A stretch of DNA of 33,143 nt. It comes from Rhizopus sp. PT2906 (Eukaryota; Mucoromycota; Mucoromycetes; Mucorales; Rhizopodaceae). Below the pieces are notes generated by a model. It was not told the DNA's origin, ran no database searches, and worked only from the letters and a program-made list of their open reading frames with translations. The position numbers and the translations under genes are program-made. Position 1 is the first letter of the stretch. Every line of letters begins with the position of its first letter. Shown here in pieces: positions 9,543 through 20,084 of this stretch. The stretch is from NCBI GenBank assembly GCA_025529335.1, contig JAMYHX010000476.1:1-33143 (forward strand). Reading direction: 5' to 3'.

Positions 9543-10048
9543 GGCCGAGACTAGGAAATAAGTCCAAGGATGCGTGGTATAAACAAAAGATGCATGAAAT
9601 TTATGTAAATTAGCGGAGTCAATCAAATAGTATATGTAAGATGATTAGGAAGTTATTCAGATAACATAGTTTACAGAGAAGTTTTTGCAAAGGCAAAGCA
9701 ACTCGATTGGAGTGAGCATCATTCAATATTTAAAAACTAATAGTTGTCGTAGGACTACAACCATCTCATAGTGTAGATTGTATGAATAGAAAATAAAGTT
9801 AAATAGTTTATTATATACAATATATTAGTGCTGTACAATTTCCAGATCGAATCAGTTCATAGATCAGATAATCATCTCACGAAGGCTCAACAAAGTAGTG
9901 GTGAATCAGTTTTTCTTTTTCTTTTTTTTATACTGGGTGAAATATACTGATGCTACGAAAAAAAACGTGATTTTGTTTGGTCAAAAGCGTAAATTGAGCC
10001 AGTGGAATGTAATTGTATGTTATTTGTATGCTACAGTGTTGAATGAGT

Positions 10049-11900
10049 TTAGCACACATCTTCTAATAAAACAGTAGATGCGTCACTAAGTTCATTGTCA
10101 TCTTCAAGAGTGTCTATTTGTGGTATATTAATTTCGTCAGAATGCTTCTCAGGCTGGTCCTCTTCTTCTTCTTTTTGAACTGTTTCATTTTCAAAGGAAA
10201 GGTTTGGTATATCATTATTGCTATTATCATCTTCACTTTTTACAGCACATTCACTCTTCTCCAATGGCTTGTAGTTATCATTTTCATGGGTATTTGGTTC
10301 ATCTTTGATATCCTGTTTATCTTTTTACATATGTTAACAAAATCCATTCGTATAATCTCACCTATTTACCTGTTATATTTTCAGTTTGGTGCTTGTTCAG
10401 GTAGTCACGAGCCCAAAGCTTCTTTCTTGGTAGTGCAGCTGTTCCTTTGTATGGTGTGGAAGAGTAGGTTCGAGCAGATAGAGGGTTTAGCACTTTTTTG
10501 TTAGTCTGCTGCTCGTTTTCCTTCTCCTCTCCAAGAATAGATAGACTGGATAATGAGGACAAAGAAGAGAGGTCTTCATTGTCACTATTCTGATTTTCAT
10601 CCATAGGTGGTAGTTCATTAGATGTATCGTTGCCCATGATATCAATATCTCCATCAATATCCAATAATTCATCCTCCTCTTCCTGTGGACCCTTTGATGG
10701 CTGTAGTGTGGGTGAATTAGATGTAATATCGACATATTCGTCATTTATATTCTCCTCGATCACTGGCTTAGGCTTTAATAAAAGTATAGATGGCTTACTG
10801 CGACGGCGATTGGCATCTGTTGACTTTTTTGGTGCACATTGTCGTTTGAGATGTTCTATCAAACATTTCCGTTTATTTAAGCAAGCGCATGCCCCAAATT
10901 CCTTTTCGAATCTCTCCAACATCATTTGTATTGTTGATCTTTTCTTTCTTTCTTCTTCTTCATCAATGACCTTGTTCCTATCCTCTTTTCTCGATTTATG
11001 GTGCCAGTCCATATATTCTTTCCATGTTACATGCCCTCGTTGCCATGACCAGCTAATGGTCACTTCTTGTCCCTTTTCAATCAAACGACGAGAGAATAGG
11101 CCCAAATGAACCGATTTACTATCCTCACGAGGCAATACCATATTACGCAGCTCAGCATTCGGTTGACACGATCGACGTATATATCTAGCCTTGTTTCCAA
11201 ACTGTCTAGTATCAATACACAGATCCAAGGATGGGAAGAACATGATATGACTCAGTGGTGTGCCCAGGATGACAAAATCATTCAAGGGATCAAACTTGTA
11301 TTCTGATTTCAACATGATATCTCCTGTTACTTCCATTAGATATTGACCAGAAGGTACTGATCTGGTCGCAAATAGTCCCTGACTCGATACTGGTGCATTC
11401 ATCAAGACACCCTTTGTCAATAATGTATCCATGTCCATTGTTACAAAGGCGCCAAGGTCATATAAGAATGGATTATTATTATCATACTTCCAATGTTGCT
11501 TCCATCTTTCCCTGGCTTCATTATAAATGGCATAAACATAGCGAGAAATAACCTTGCTCTTGACTGGTTTCTTTTTCTTGAAGGAAGGATCGTCTTCTGA
11601 GTCAAGCTTGGAGAGTTTCTTTTTAGATATAGTGATCCTTTTTGATAATTTGGGTCGCTTAGGTCTTTTCTTTCCTATACTGTTGCTGCTACACTGATCG
11701 CAAAGATAATGATCTGGAATGCTGGTAGATGTAATCTGCACACAATAGGCATGCTGCCACACAAGGCATTGTTCACATTGTATAGTAAAGCCATCATCTT
11801 CTGTAGAAGAGCATATACATCGAATTAAGCCAGAATCAACCCTGTTTGATATATCTAGGTCATCTTCTCTTTGTCTAATTAATGGTGATTGAGACATCAA
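10049..11900 (-). CDS. PHD finger and SET domain protein (Set3/MLL5-like)
   Basis: Two exons, 11900-10370 and 10320-10049, give 601 codons (600 aa). A C4HC3 PHD finger spans about residues 27-71 (RCIC, CEQCLVWQHAYC, LCDQC), followed by a Lys-rich segment. A SET domain lies at about 165-286 (QGLFATRSVPSGQYL, ARYIRRSCQPNAE, GLFSRRLIEKGQEVTISW), then a Cys cluster (GACACLNKRKC). The long C-terminal tail is acidic and Ser-rich. This is the order in yeast Set3 and animal MLL5/UpSET, which bind H3K4me3 with the PHD finger and sit in a histone-deacetylase complex. The motif that is NHxxxPN in active SET enzymes is RRSCQPN here, as in the Set3/MLL5 group, so methyltransferase activity is unlikely. 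The intron is 49 nt (10369-10321); a second in-frame acceptor a few codons downstream is possible. Confidence 0.88.
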
Positions 11901-12012
11901 AAAAAAAAAAGCGAAAAGAAACAGTTTTAAACCCAGAAAACCCTACTAGAAACATTTTATAAAAATACAGTAACATTCTGTGGTTTGACTTTTTGTTCTT
12001 TTGCAGTAAACA
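11901..12012. promoter_or_regulatory. Divergent promoter between SET and ARL2 genes
   Basis: 112 bp between two start codons on opposite strands. The sequence is AT-rich with a run of twelve A next to the SET start (T/C-rich on that gene's strand). It is called a shared promoter by position only. Confidence 0.4.
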
Positions 12013-12725
12013 ATGGGTTTATTAACCATTTTAAAAAAGAATCGACAACATGAGAAAGAGATGCGTATACTGATGCTGTAAATGACTTACTTAAGTGTAG
12101 TGTCTATGGTTATTGATTATAAAAGAGGGTTAGATAATGCAGGAAAAACAACTATATTAAAAAGGATAAATGGAGAGCCTATTGATACCATATCACCTAC
12201 GCTTGGGTTCAATATAAAGACACTTGAATACGAAAAGTAAGTTTTATATATATATATATATATTGTTAATCTAGAATGATTAACAAACAAACAAAAGCTA
12301 TAAACTCAACATTTGGGACGTTGGTGGACAAAAGTCTATTCGATCCTATTGGAGAAACTACTTTGAACAAACAGACGCCCTTGTATGGGTAGTAGATTCG
12401 GCGGATAGATTAAGATTAAATGACTGTAAAAAGGAGCTATTTCAGCTATTGCAGGAAGAAAGGTTAGCAGGAGCTACATTGCTTGTATTTGCAAACAAAC
12501 AGGATATCGCGGGAGCACTCAGCGAAAAAGAGATCAAAGATGTAAGGCAACATGCTTTATATTTTTTTTTTCTTACTGACATCTACTTAGGTACTTGGAC
12601 TAGAGGATATCAAGACCCATCACTGGGCTATACTTGCTTGTAGTGCAGTAACAGGAGAGAATTTATTAAAAGGGATGGATTGGGTAGTATATGATGTGGC
12701 ATCAAGGATATATATGCTAGATTAA
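12013..12725 (+). CDS. ARL2: ADP-ribosylation factor-like GTPase 2 (ARL2)
   Basis: Exons 12013-12077, 12126-12236, 12298-12541 and 12591-12725 give 185 codons (184 aa), the same size as human ARL2. It starts MGLLTILKK. The P-loop GLDNAGKTT is at 23-31, the switch region has ISPTLGFNIKTLE, WDVGGQ is at 65-70, NKQD follows FA, and CSAVTGENLL lies near the end. ARL2 (yeast Cin4, fission yeast Alp41) works with tubulin-folding cofactors in making alpha/beta-tubulin dimers. The Gly2 present in the ARF family is kept. Intron 1 (12078-12125) was placed so that CT+A restores Leu before GLDNAG. The stop codon overlaps the stop of the convergent phosphatase gene. Confidence 0.95.
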
Positions 12726-13705
12726 ATAAAAGACACATTTAATACTTCAGCTACATCTTCGACTTTGGCAAGATCTTCAAGAAAAGGAATTAAATCTATC
12801 AGTTCGGAATCATGTTGATCATTAAACCAAGTTGAAACTGGTATAGCATTAGAGGGATGAAGGCTATAACTTGTTGGGGTATTATCTAGGATAATAACAT
12901 GCTTAAGGTCACGCCCCAGTTTAGATAAATCCTACATACAATGTTTATTACTCGTCAATTATTATATATGACTTACCTTAACAAAGCCTTCTTTATAGTC
13001 ACAACATGCTTCACGGAATAAACGATGCTGAATGACATTATGTAAATCAAATCTATCTAGTACAGGATCTGCATACTGAAAATACAAGATAAATATACAA
13101 CCTTGAGATTAATCTATAATATATGGATATACCTTGGACAGGCTAGCAGTAAAAACGACAATCTCATACAGTTCACCCATACGTTTCATGAATTCATCTA
13201 CGCCTGGTCTCTTGAGGACAAATACATTATGCTTATTACCTTCAATTTCGATTGGTACAATAAAATCTGCTCGAGACACAGTCTATTTAATGATTATTAA
13301 AGAAGGAGAAAGAAATAAAGGCATGTTGTGGTTTACTTTGAATGAACTGTGCACAAGCGTTTCGTCAAGGTCCAACACAAGGCACTTTTTTCCATGATAT
13401 TCTTTTCTAACAGGTTGCAATAAACACTATTTGCATAAACTATCAACTTCGTTCGAGTGGCAAAGCGCATAAATGTATTTACTTACAATGTTATCTTCAC
13501 TCTTTGGTATTTTTTCTGATATAACTTCTTCTTCTTCATCATTTGTCACTTGATCATCTTCTCTTGACTGTTGTTGTTGTTGAATATAATTTTTTTTATT
13601 ATTTCTAGAGTCAATATTTCTTTTAAGAGCACAGCATAAAAATAAACCAAGAGACTTCTTTTTCCTATTTGCCCACAATTTCAGCCTTTTGCCTAATTTA
13701 AACAT
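12722..13705 (-). CDS. SCP/Psr-type FCP1-family phosphatase (NIF domain, HAD fold)
   Basis: Exons 13705-13487, 13426-13337, 13282-13133, 13075-12977 and 12931-12722 give 256 codons (255 aa). The catalytic motif CLVLDLDETLVHSS has the HAD nucleophile and acid at D92 and D94. Then come VLKRPGVDEFM, ELYEIVVFTASLSKYADPVLD, and GRDLKHVIILDNTPTSYSLH with ...PVSTWFND, matching animal CTDSP1 and yeast Psr1/Psr2 closely. These enzymes remove phosphate from Ser/Thr, including the RNA polymerase II CTD; Psr1/2 act at the plasma membrane in stress responses. The N-terminal ~70 residues are basic, then Gln-rich and acidic, with Cys24-Cys25 after a hydrophobic stretch, a possible palmitoylation site like that of Psr1. 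Which role applies here cannot be told. Introns are 48-60 nt. Confidence 0.93.
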
Positions 13706-13908
13706 GTCAGCTTAAGAAATAGTCAACGGAATATGATTACATTGAACGTATAAATTCTTCTTTTCTGCACCATAAACAATCGATGTATTTTCCATTAGGA
13801 GACAAGCTTAAAGGGGATATTTTTTAATAAAAAGAGAAAGAGGAAGAAGGAAAAAGGAGAGGATGAATTAAATATAATGAAAACTTGGACTTTGGATTTT
13901 ATAAACAA

Positions 13909-13956
<48 letters not shown>

Positions 13957-14017
13957 CTGAAACAAGTTTTTTTTTGTTTTTTTTGTTTTTCTTTCCTTCA
14001 TATTGTTTCTATATAAA
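13706..14017. promoter_or_regulatory. Divergent promoter between phosphatase and exchanger genes
   Basis: 312 bp between two start codons. It holds the CA repeat at 13912-13950 and, directly before the ATG at 14018, a T/C-rich leader ending in TATATAAA. No specific factor site was identified. Confidence 0.4.
13912..13950. repeat. (CA)n microsatellite in a promoter region
   Basis: About nineteen uninterrupted CA units lying 68 bp upstream of the exchanger start codon. Confidence 0.95.
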
Positions 14018-15645
14018 ATGGCAAACTATAGCGAAGAGGAACCATTATTACGACATGAACCTCTTACTGCATGGACTTCCTTTAAAGTTACCATGACATC
14101 TTCCTATGTCAATCTTTTTCTTATATTTGTCCCTATCGCAATCATCTTTTCTATCCTTATTCACGCGTCAGACACTACCGTCTTTACTCTCAACTTTATC
14201 GCTATTATCCCTTTGGCAAAACTATTGGGATTTGGCAAGTTAAAAAGATAAAGAGTACCCTTTCTGATATGCTAACTTATCAAAATAGCAACGGAAGAAA
14301 TTGCTCTAAGATCTGGATCTACCGTTGGCGCCTTATTAAATGCTACATTTGGTAACGCTGTTGAATTAATTTTGGGTATCATCGCTCTGAAGGAAGGATT
14401 GATTCGAGTTGTACAAGGTAAGAAAACCAAGTGTCGGCATAAACTAACGTATTCGATTACAGCTTCTATCTTGGGTTCAATTTTATCCAATATCTTGTTG
14501 GTAATATATATATATATATTCATGGGCAAAGGGTGTCATTTGATTGACATTTCTTTTTTTAAGGTTCTTGGCTTTTGTTTCTTTCTGGGTGGTCTTAATC
14601 GTTCCGAGCAAACCTTTAATCAAACAGCGGCCCAAACGTCTTGTTCTCTTCTTTCTTTAACAACGTTATCTTTACTTGTACCCGCAGCATTTTCAGCTAC
14701 GATCCCAAAGGACAGTCCTACACATGGAATCCTTGATTTAAGTCATGGAACTTCTATTGTCTTATTGATTGTTTATGTCTTGTACTTGTTATTTCAGGTA
14801 ATTCTAGCGGAATAAGCTCTATATGTTGCTGATATCCATCTTGTATCTGTAGCTCAAGACACATACTCACTTGGTTAGTGTCATCAGGTTTACTATGTTT
14901 ACAAATGATTCATTTTTATATCTTCTCTGATTAGTATGAGGATGAGGTAGATGAAGAAGAAGTTCCCACAACAACTCTTGTTTTCTCTGTCGTTTTGTAA
15001 CCATACTCTCCCCTTTTTTTATTTGATACTAATACTGATTATATAGGCTATTAGTGATAGCTGCTATCATTTCGATTCATGCAGAATATCTTGTGGGAGC
15101 GTAAGTGATTTATATCATTTTGTGTTCTTATGTTTAATCTAACCCATAATACAGTATTGAAGGCGTAGTAGAGAAATGGGGGATCAATGAGACATTTGTT
15201 GGTATCATTTTATTGCCTATTGTAGGAAAGTAAGTGATAGCCATTGAAAGAAAGAGCAAAAGTGATAATTGAATATTTTTGTGTGATAGTGCTGCTGAGC
15301 ACGTTAGTTCAGTTACATTTGCTATCAAGGACAAAATGAACCTTTGCATTGGCATTGCTATTTCATCCTCACTTCAAATTGGTTTATTGGTTACACCCGT
15401 ACTTGTGCTGACTGGTTGGGTCATTGGTCAACCCATGAGTTTATTCTTTGAAAACTTTGAAACCGTTGTCCTTTTCACCAGTGTTCTGATTGTAAACTAT
15501 TTGATACAGGATGGTAGGTCAAACTGGTTAGAGGGTGCCCTGTTATTAGTAAGTATCCTGCAGATTCATGCGCATAGATACACTAAATACGTTTTGCTAG
15601 TCCTCTTATGCCATTATTGGTTTAGCATTTTATTTCCACCCCTAA
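14018..15645 (+). CDS. Vacuolar Ca2+/H+ exchanger (CAX/Vcx1 family)
   Basis: Ten exons: 14018-14234, 14289-14417, 14463-14500, 14564-14797, 14853-14873, 14935-14996, 15047-15100, 15155-15229, 15290-15548, 15601-15645. They give 378 codons (377 aa), near yeast Vcx1 (411 aa). It is a multi-pass membrane protein. The two ion-binding repeats are clear: NATFGNAVELILGIIALKEG (Glu98) and GNAAEHVSSVTFAIKDK (Glu280), with an acidic stretch (EDEVDEEE) between the halves. The end reads NWLEGALLL then SSYAIIGLAFYFHP. It exchanges vacuolar protons for cytosolic Ca2+ (and often Mn2+). Intron 1 has a GC donor (TTTG|GCAAGT), the only splice that restores GFATEEIALRSG. Exon 5 is only 21 nt (LKTHTHL). The N-terminus is short, with the acidic-dileucine-like EEEPLL. 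Confidence 0.94.
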
Positions 15646-15700
15646 ATGTAAACCCACAAGTTGAAAGTAGTTTTATTTCTATGAATAAACCCTTTATTCT
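15646..15700. terminator. Convergent 3' ends of exchanger and hexosaminidase genes
   Basis: Only 55 bp separate the two stop codons, so both transcripts must end within or past the neighbour. An AATAAA (15684-15689) fits a plus-strand polyadenylation signal. Confidence 0.4.
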
Positions 15701-18090
15701 TTAAAATGGATATTGTGCATCACACATTCGAAGGTTTTGTCCGCTTTACATATAAAACAAAGTTAGCATGAATTGTAAAAATACGCTCATGTCCTTACCA
15801 CCACAACGGTTGCAAAGCCTCTGCTCCAATACCCCGACGTAACAATCTATACCTCCAGTCGAACATTCTAGGCATAGCATCTCCTATATCCCTTTTTCTA
15901 CCCTTGTCATCATATCTTCCTGACCACAGTACCTCTGCTGCTGCTGCTGCTCTGGGCCTAGAGAAATAAGAAAAAATGGGTTTGAATATTAGAATGCACA
16001 CAAGTATTTACCATAAGCGAGTATCTAGAGACGTCCCGTCTGTTTGCTCTGTCCACATTGCCACCTCGCCTCCCAGCACATTTTGTGCCTCCGTTTCCGT
16101 CAAGTTGAATGTAAGATCGTAACTATAGACTCTTTGCCACGTTTTAAAGGGGCTAATGATGATGTAAAAATAAATGACCGTGTCAAAAGACATGTTACTA
16201 TTATCTTTACCTGCACCAATCTCCACCAGAACCTCCCCAGTTCTGTGGACGGTAGTTGTCCTCAGCGTGGTATTTCTCCAGTTGCACTCTCAATGGCTTG
16301 GGTATCTCTGGTTGCACTTGCTCGTCATAACTTGTATCATTACCACTAACCTCTTGGTGTCAGTAAAGAAAAAAAAAATAACATGTACTCACCCCCAGCC
16401 ACCGTGTCCACAATCAAGATACCAAAAGTTATAATTGGATGCAATGACCTTGTATCCTTTCTTTATAGCATTTTGAACAGGGTTGGTCCAGACTTGAAGC
16501 ACGACATCTTTAGGAATTGGCAAATCATTATTGGTTACGGCATCTAGATGTATATAAAATTAAAATTAAAAGAAAAAGAAAAAGGGAGCTACTTTACCTT
16601 CCCAAAGGATAGGCACTTTGTTCATGCCTTGAATCATATCCAACTCCTTGCTCAGGAACATGCTCAAAAGATCGAGACCAGTGGCGTTTTTTTCTTGCAT
16701 ATACTTTACTACATCCTTATCTTGCTCCCAGCATTTATAGACCGGTTCATCGCCACCTCCGTGATACCAACCGTCTGAGAAAAGAGAAGCTACCTCTTCA
16801 ATGACATTACTGACTACATCATACGTCTTTTGAAGAACAGGGTTGAGTTGACCTGTACCTGGTTCTGCTGCAAATCTTTCATTCCAATCATTGGATGGAT
16901 CAAGATAATGTATTCCGGCGCATGTACTATTATTATTATTATTATTATTAGGGAGATGAATAAATTAAATCGATCAGGGAGACAAAAATCTACTTACACA
17001 ATATCCTTGTGTGACAAACCCCATGATCCAGTATGAGCAGGCTAATGTAAATTGGTATATACGCAATGTCACAAATTCAAGTGTAATTTACCATGTCTAT
17101 TTCAGGAATAACACGAATCCCACGCTTATAAGCATAATCGATTATCTTGCGCACGTCACTCTTTCTATATATCAATCTCTTTTGGTGTAATTTATAAGCT
17201 CCTTCAAGTGAAAGTTCAGGAACAGACTTTAGTTTGAGCGGAAAGCTTTGTGAATCAGTAATATGCCAATGAAATACCTAGCCAAGGTTACGGTTACATA
17301 TATATATATACGAAGCAGTAAATATAGTTGACTTACGTTCATCTTGTTGTACGCCATAGCATCAAGTGTTCTCAAAATGTCTTTTACTGGGAAATAGTTT
17401 CTTGATGTATCCAGCATAATTCCTCGATGAAAGAACTTTGGACGGTCTTTGATTTCAATAGGGGTGCTTGGTATAAAGAGATGACTGAAGCTATCATCAT
17501 CCTCGTCGTCGTCTTCTTCATCTTCATAAACATAATCATCATCCTCATCTTGATCATCGTCAGTGTTATATGTGTAGCGTATATTCTTGATTTTCAATTG
17601 ACCACTTTTGTCTCGTCTTGGATGAGCTTGAACCAATTGCGAAAATGTTTCCAGACCACGAATAGCACCCCACACCGTCTTTGATTTGAGTACTGCTCTT
17701 GATCCATCGTTGGGAATAATCAAGGTATAAGATTCATCCACACCAAACATAAGCTCCTGCTGCATGTCTTCCACTTGAACATGTAAATTCTTCAACTTAA
17801 CATCCGACTCCTCGCTATCATGATGCGTCTGTACTTGAACTGGTATCCATCTATCACGGGTTATCAAGCGAGTGTATCGATTGACAGAATACTCCAGTAG
17901 CTCTGAGCTTGGTCCAGATATATAAAAGTCATCCTATATAATGTATCAATCGAAGGTCGTCTTTATATAAATTTATTATTACATCAAGATTCAATTCTGT
18001 TGAACCTGTTTTAACATGCTGTGGTTTTGGCCATAAAAGCAACGCAAATGTCGAATGTAAAAAAAGAGAGGTAAAGAGTACGATTTTCAT
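15701..18090 (-). CDS. Secreted beta-N-acetylhexosaminidase (GH20)
   Basis: Ten exons: 18090-17983, 17933-17337, 17277-17092, 17041-16998, 16926-16598, 16543-16393, 16345-16211, 16152-16012, 15957-15799, 15743-15701. They give 631 codons (630 aa). A signal peptide (MKIVLFTSLFLHSTFALLLW) is followed by a GH20b-type N-terminal domain with VWGAIRGLETFSQLV. The catalytic barrel has HRGIMLDTSRNYFPV, NVFHWHITDSQSFP, RVIPEIDMPAHTGSW, and the catalytic pair D371-E372 in WYHGGGDEPVYKCW. Later motifs are NFWYLDCGHGGWG and LGGEVAMWTEQTD. It cleaves terminal GlcNAc/GalNAc from chitin oligosaccharides and glycans outside the cell or in the vacuole. An unusual 26-residue acidic insert (residues ~159-184) sits between the two domains. 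The C-terminal Cys-containing tail needs the last 43-nt exon; without splicing the frame would stop at 15795 after LQPLWW. Confidence 0.94.
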
Positions 18091-18918
18091 TGATAGAAAG
18101 CAAGAAGAAAAGAGAGAGAAAAGAGAAAAAAGAGAAAAACGATTTTATATCCGATGTCTCCTAAACTTCAAGGAAGACACAAAAGACCTTGGGATAATGA
18201 GCAGATGATATTGGTTCATTATTGCAAAACGTCCAAAATGTTCTTTATAGTTATTACAATAGAGCGTTTGTTTATTCATAACACAGGAGATTTGTCGTGT
18301 GCTATGCTAGTGAAAATGCATAAAAGTAACAAAGTCTAGATAAATTTATTCTCCCCTTTTTTTCAAAACAACTAAACCGAAAAGGGAACCTTGAAGCATC
18401 CTGAGTTACAATAAGAGCTAAAGGATAACAAGAGGGCCACTATTGAACCTTTAAACAAAAGAAAGAAAATATATGAGGCAAGCGTTAACGTATAGTTAAA
18501 ATGTATCATTTTGGTCTTTATTTAGTCTACTGGTTGTTTACAGATGCATAATTAGAAATGAATACACAGCCCGTGTCACTCACACGACCGAAGTAAAGAT
18601 GTTGATGGTTCATGATTAGGCCACCATTGATAAAAAAAAAAAGAAAATATGCACGCAAAGAGAAGGTGGAGTTCATGATGAAACCAAGATCTTAATGCAC
18701 CAAAGCCTCTTCTTCGGTATTTAAATTACTTCTAAACAGAAAATAAAGTACAACAACTTAATCGATCTGGGGGGAGGGGGGGGGTAAGGTATCACTATAT
18801 GAAAGTTGTAGATTTCATTTTCTCTCTCTCTCTTTCTTCATTTTCCACTTTTCTTTCCTCTCTCTCTTTCTCTCTTTCTCCTTCTTCTTTCATTCTTTTT
18901 TATATATTTTAAGCAAAT
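18091..18918. other. Divergent intergenic region with G-run and pyrimidine leader
   Basis: 828 bp between divergent genes. Next to the hexosaminidase start is a GA-rich tract (about 18092-18140; T/C on the coding strand). A G-rich run lies at 18770-18784. The last 78 bases before the next ATG are almost all C and T. A 61-codon plus frame at 18154 shows no family features. Confidence 0.5.
18820..18900 (+). promoter_or_regulatory. Long polypyrimidine tract upstream of the 18919 gene
   Basis: About 80 bases of nearly pure C/T (repeats of TCTC and TTTC), followed by a short TATATATTTTAAGCAAAT and the ATG. Similar shorter tracts precede other genes in the window. Such tracts often mark transcription start regions in fungal promoters; the role here is inferred. 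Confidence 0.5.
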
Positions 18919-19777
18919 ATGACAAACCATCCACGTAAAGTGCAAAAAGTTTATTACTCACCTACCCTTTTGGAGAAACCTAAAGCATCACAACATATGG
19001 ATATTGATGCAGAAGATGAAGAAGCAGGAACTATTTTAGTAGCTCTTGCAAAACAAGCCAATAGGATGAACAGTAATATCAAATTACCATCAATTATGCT
19101 TACTGAAAAAGTAATAAAAACATAAACAGTTAATACTATAAATGTTAATGTATTCTGTAGCCAACAAGAAGTCATTCAATGTCTATTAAAAATCTAATAG
19201 GTAACAAGGGAAAAAAATAATCATGCATATACACATATTAACTTGTTTCCTCTGATAGATACGGAGTCAACTGTATGAAAAAAAGAATTTTTTTTTGGTT
19301 ACAGTGTCACCATCAGCTTACACTTTGTTTGTTTTAGGATGTTACACCCTGCAGCTCTTATTCTACTGGACATGACTTTTACCAGTCTTCCCAAAGACAA
19401 ACTCTAGGTAAAAAAAAAAAAAAAAGGAGATTGATATGCATCATAAAGCTAACATTTATGCGTCAGTGCCTTATCAATCAAATGCATTTAAACAACCGGA
19501 CATAATGAAGGAAGCTTATAAGCTATCAACATCATCGTCATCATCAACTCAAGAATTAAAAATTAGACGAAGTTCAATTCATGTCCACATTAGTTACAAA
19601 ATACATGCACACAAAATACGTGCACAGCATACAGTAAGTGCATGTAATACACATGCATAAACGTGTATTAATAATTGATAATTGATATAGCATTCGACTT
19701 ACTATCCAAACATACATCATCATACAGCTTCCTATCACCCAATTATCCCATACCACTATAAAGACAATGTTGTTTAA
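18919..19777 (+). CDS. Hypothetical protein with His-rich C-terminus
   Basis: I do not recognise this gene. Six exons fit: 18919-19110, 19161-19200, 19259-19272, 19338-19407, 19467-19633, 19691-19777 (190 codons, 189 aa). The best-supported splice is intron 4, which has a perfect CTAAC branch site about a dozen bases before its acceptor. The protein is hydrophilic: a basic start (MTNHPRKVQKVYYSPTLLEK), an acidic patch (DIDAEDEEAGTILVALAKQA), then SHSMSIKNLIGD, a Ser run, and a His/Tyr-rich end (YYPNIHHHTASYHPIIPYHY). AGTILVALA and SMSIKNLI resemble short conserved motifs in some fungal transcription regulators, but no DNA-binding domain is visible. The 14-nt exon 3 is the weakest call. There are no membrane segments. 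It follows a strong pyrimidine tract, which supports a real gene. Confidence 0.6.
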
Positions 19778-19789
19778 CGTGTACATATC

Positions 19790-19792
<3 letters not shown>

Positions 19793-19823
<31 letters not shown>
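19793..19823. repeat. (TTA)n microsatellite
   Basis: About ten TTA units just downstream of the hypothetical gene. Confidence 0.9.
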
Positions 19824-20084
19824 CATTATTACTGTTATAATTGTTATTTAATCCTATTCATTCTTTAATCTATCAGATTTTCCATAAAATAAAAAAGCAT
19901 TCATTTATACTTCACAATAACATATTGATCAAGTTTGGGAAATGCTTCCACATGTCATATCGGACTACTATACATAGCCTTTCTATAAACTATATCATTC
20001 TTTTTCTTTAGGGAGTTATAAGTCATATGAGTCGAGTTGAGTAATCTTTGTAAATTTATCCATATTTCACGGCTTTCACATCAT
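19824..20084. other. Intergenic sequence, nothing recognised
   Basis: AT-rich sequence between the hypothetical gene and the end of the TnpB/Fanzor-like relic. No long open frame or clear repeat seen. Confidence 0.5.

Larger units (their letters stand above)
8862..10048. other. Intergenic region with relic and repeats
   Basis: Mostly non-coding between the small SMP frame and the 3' end of the SET gene. It includes a short transposon-like frame at 9117-9269 and a GT repeat at 9525-9542. The remainder shows no long open frame on either strand. Confidence 0.5.

Noticed and set aside
13103..13397. Open plus frames opposite the phosphatase exons
   Set aside because: Shadows of the well-supported minus-strand gene.
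18154..18339. 61-codon plus frame between divergent genes
   Set aside because: No motif or leader, and it overlaps the hexosaminidase promoter.
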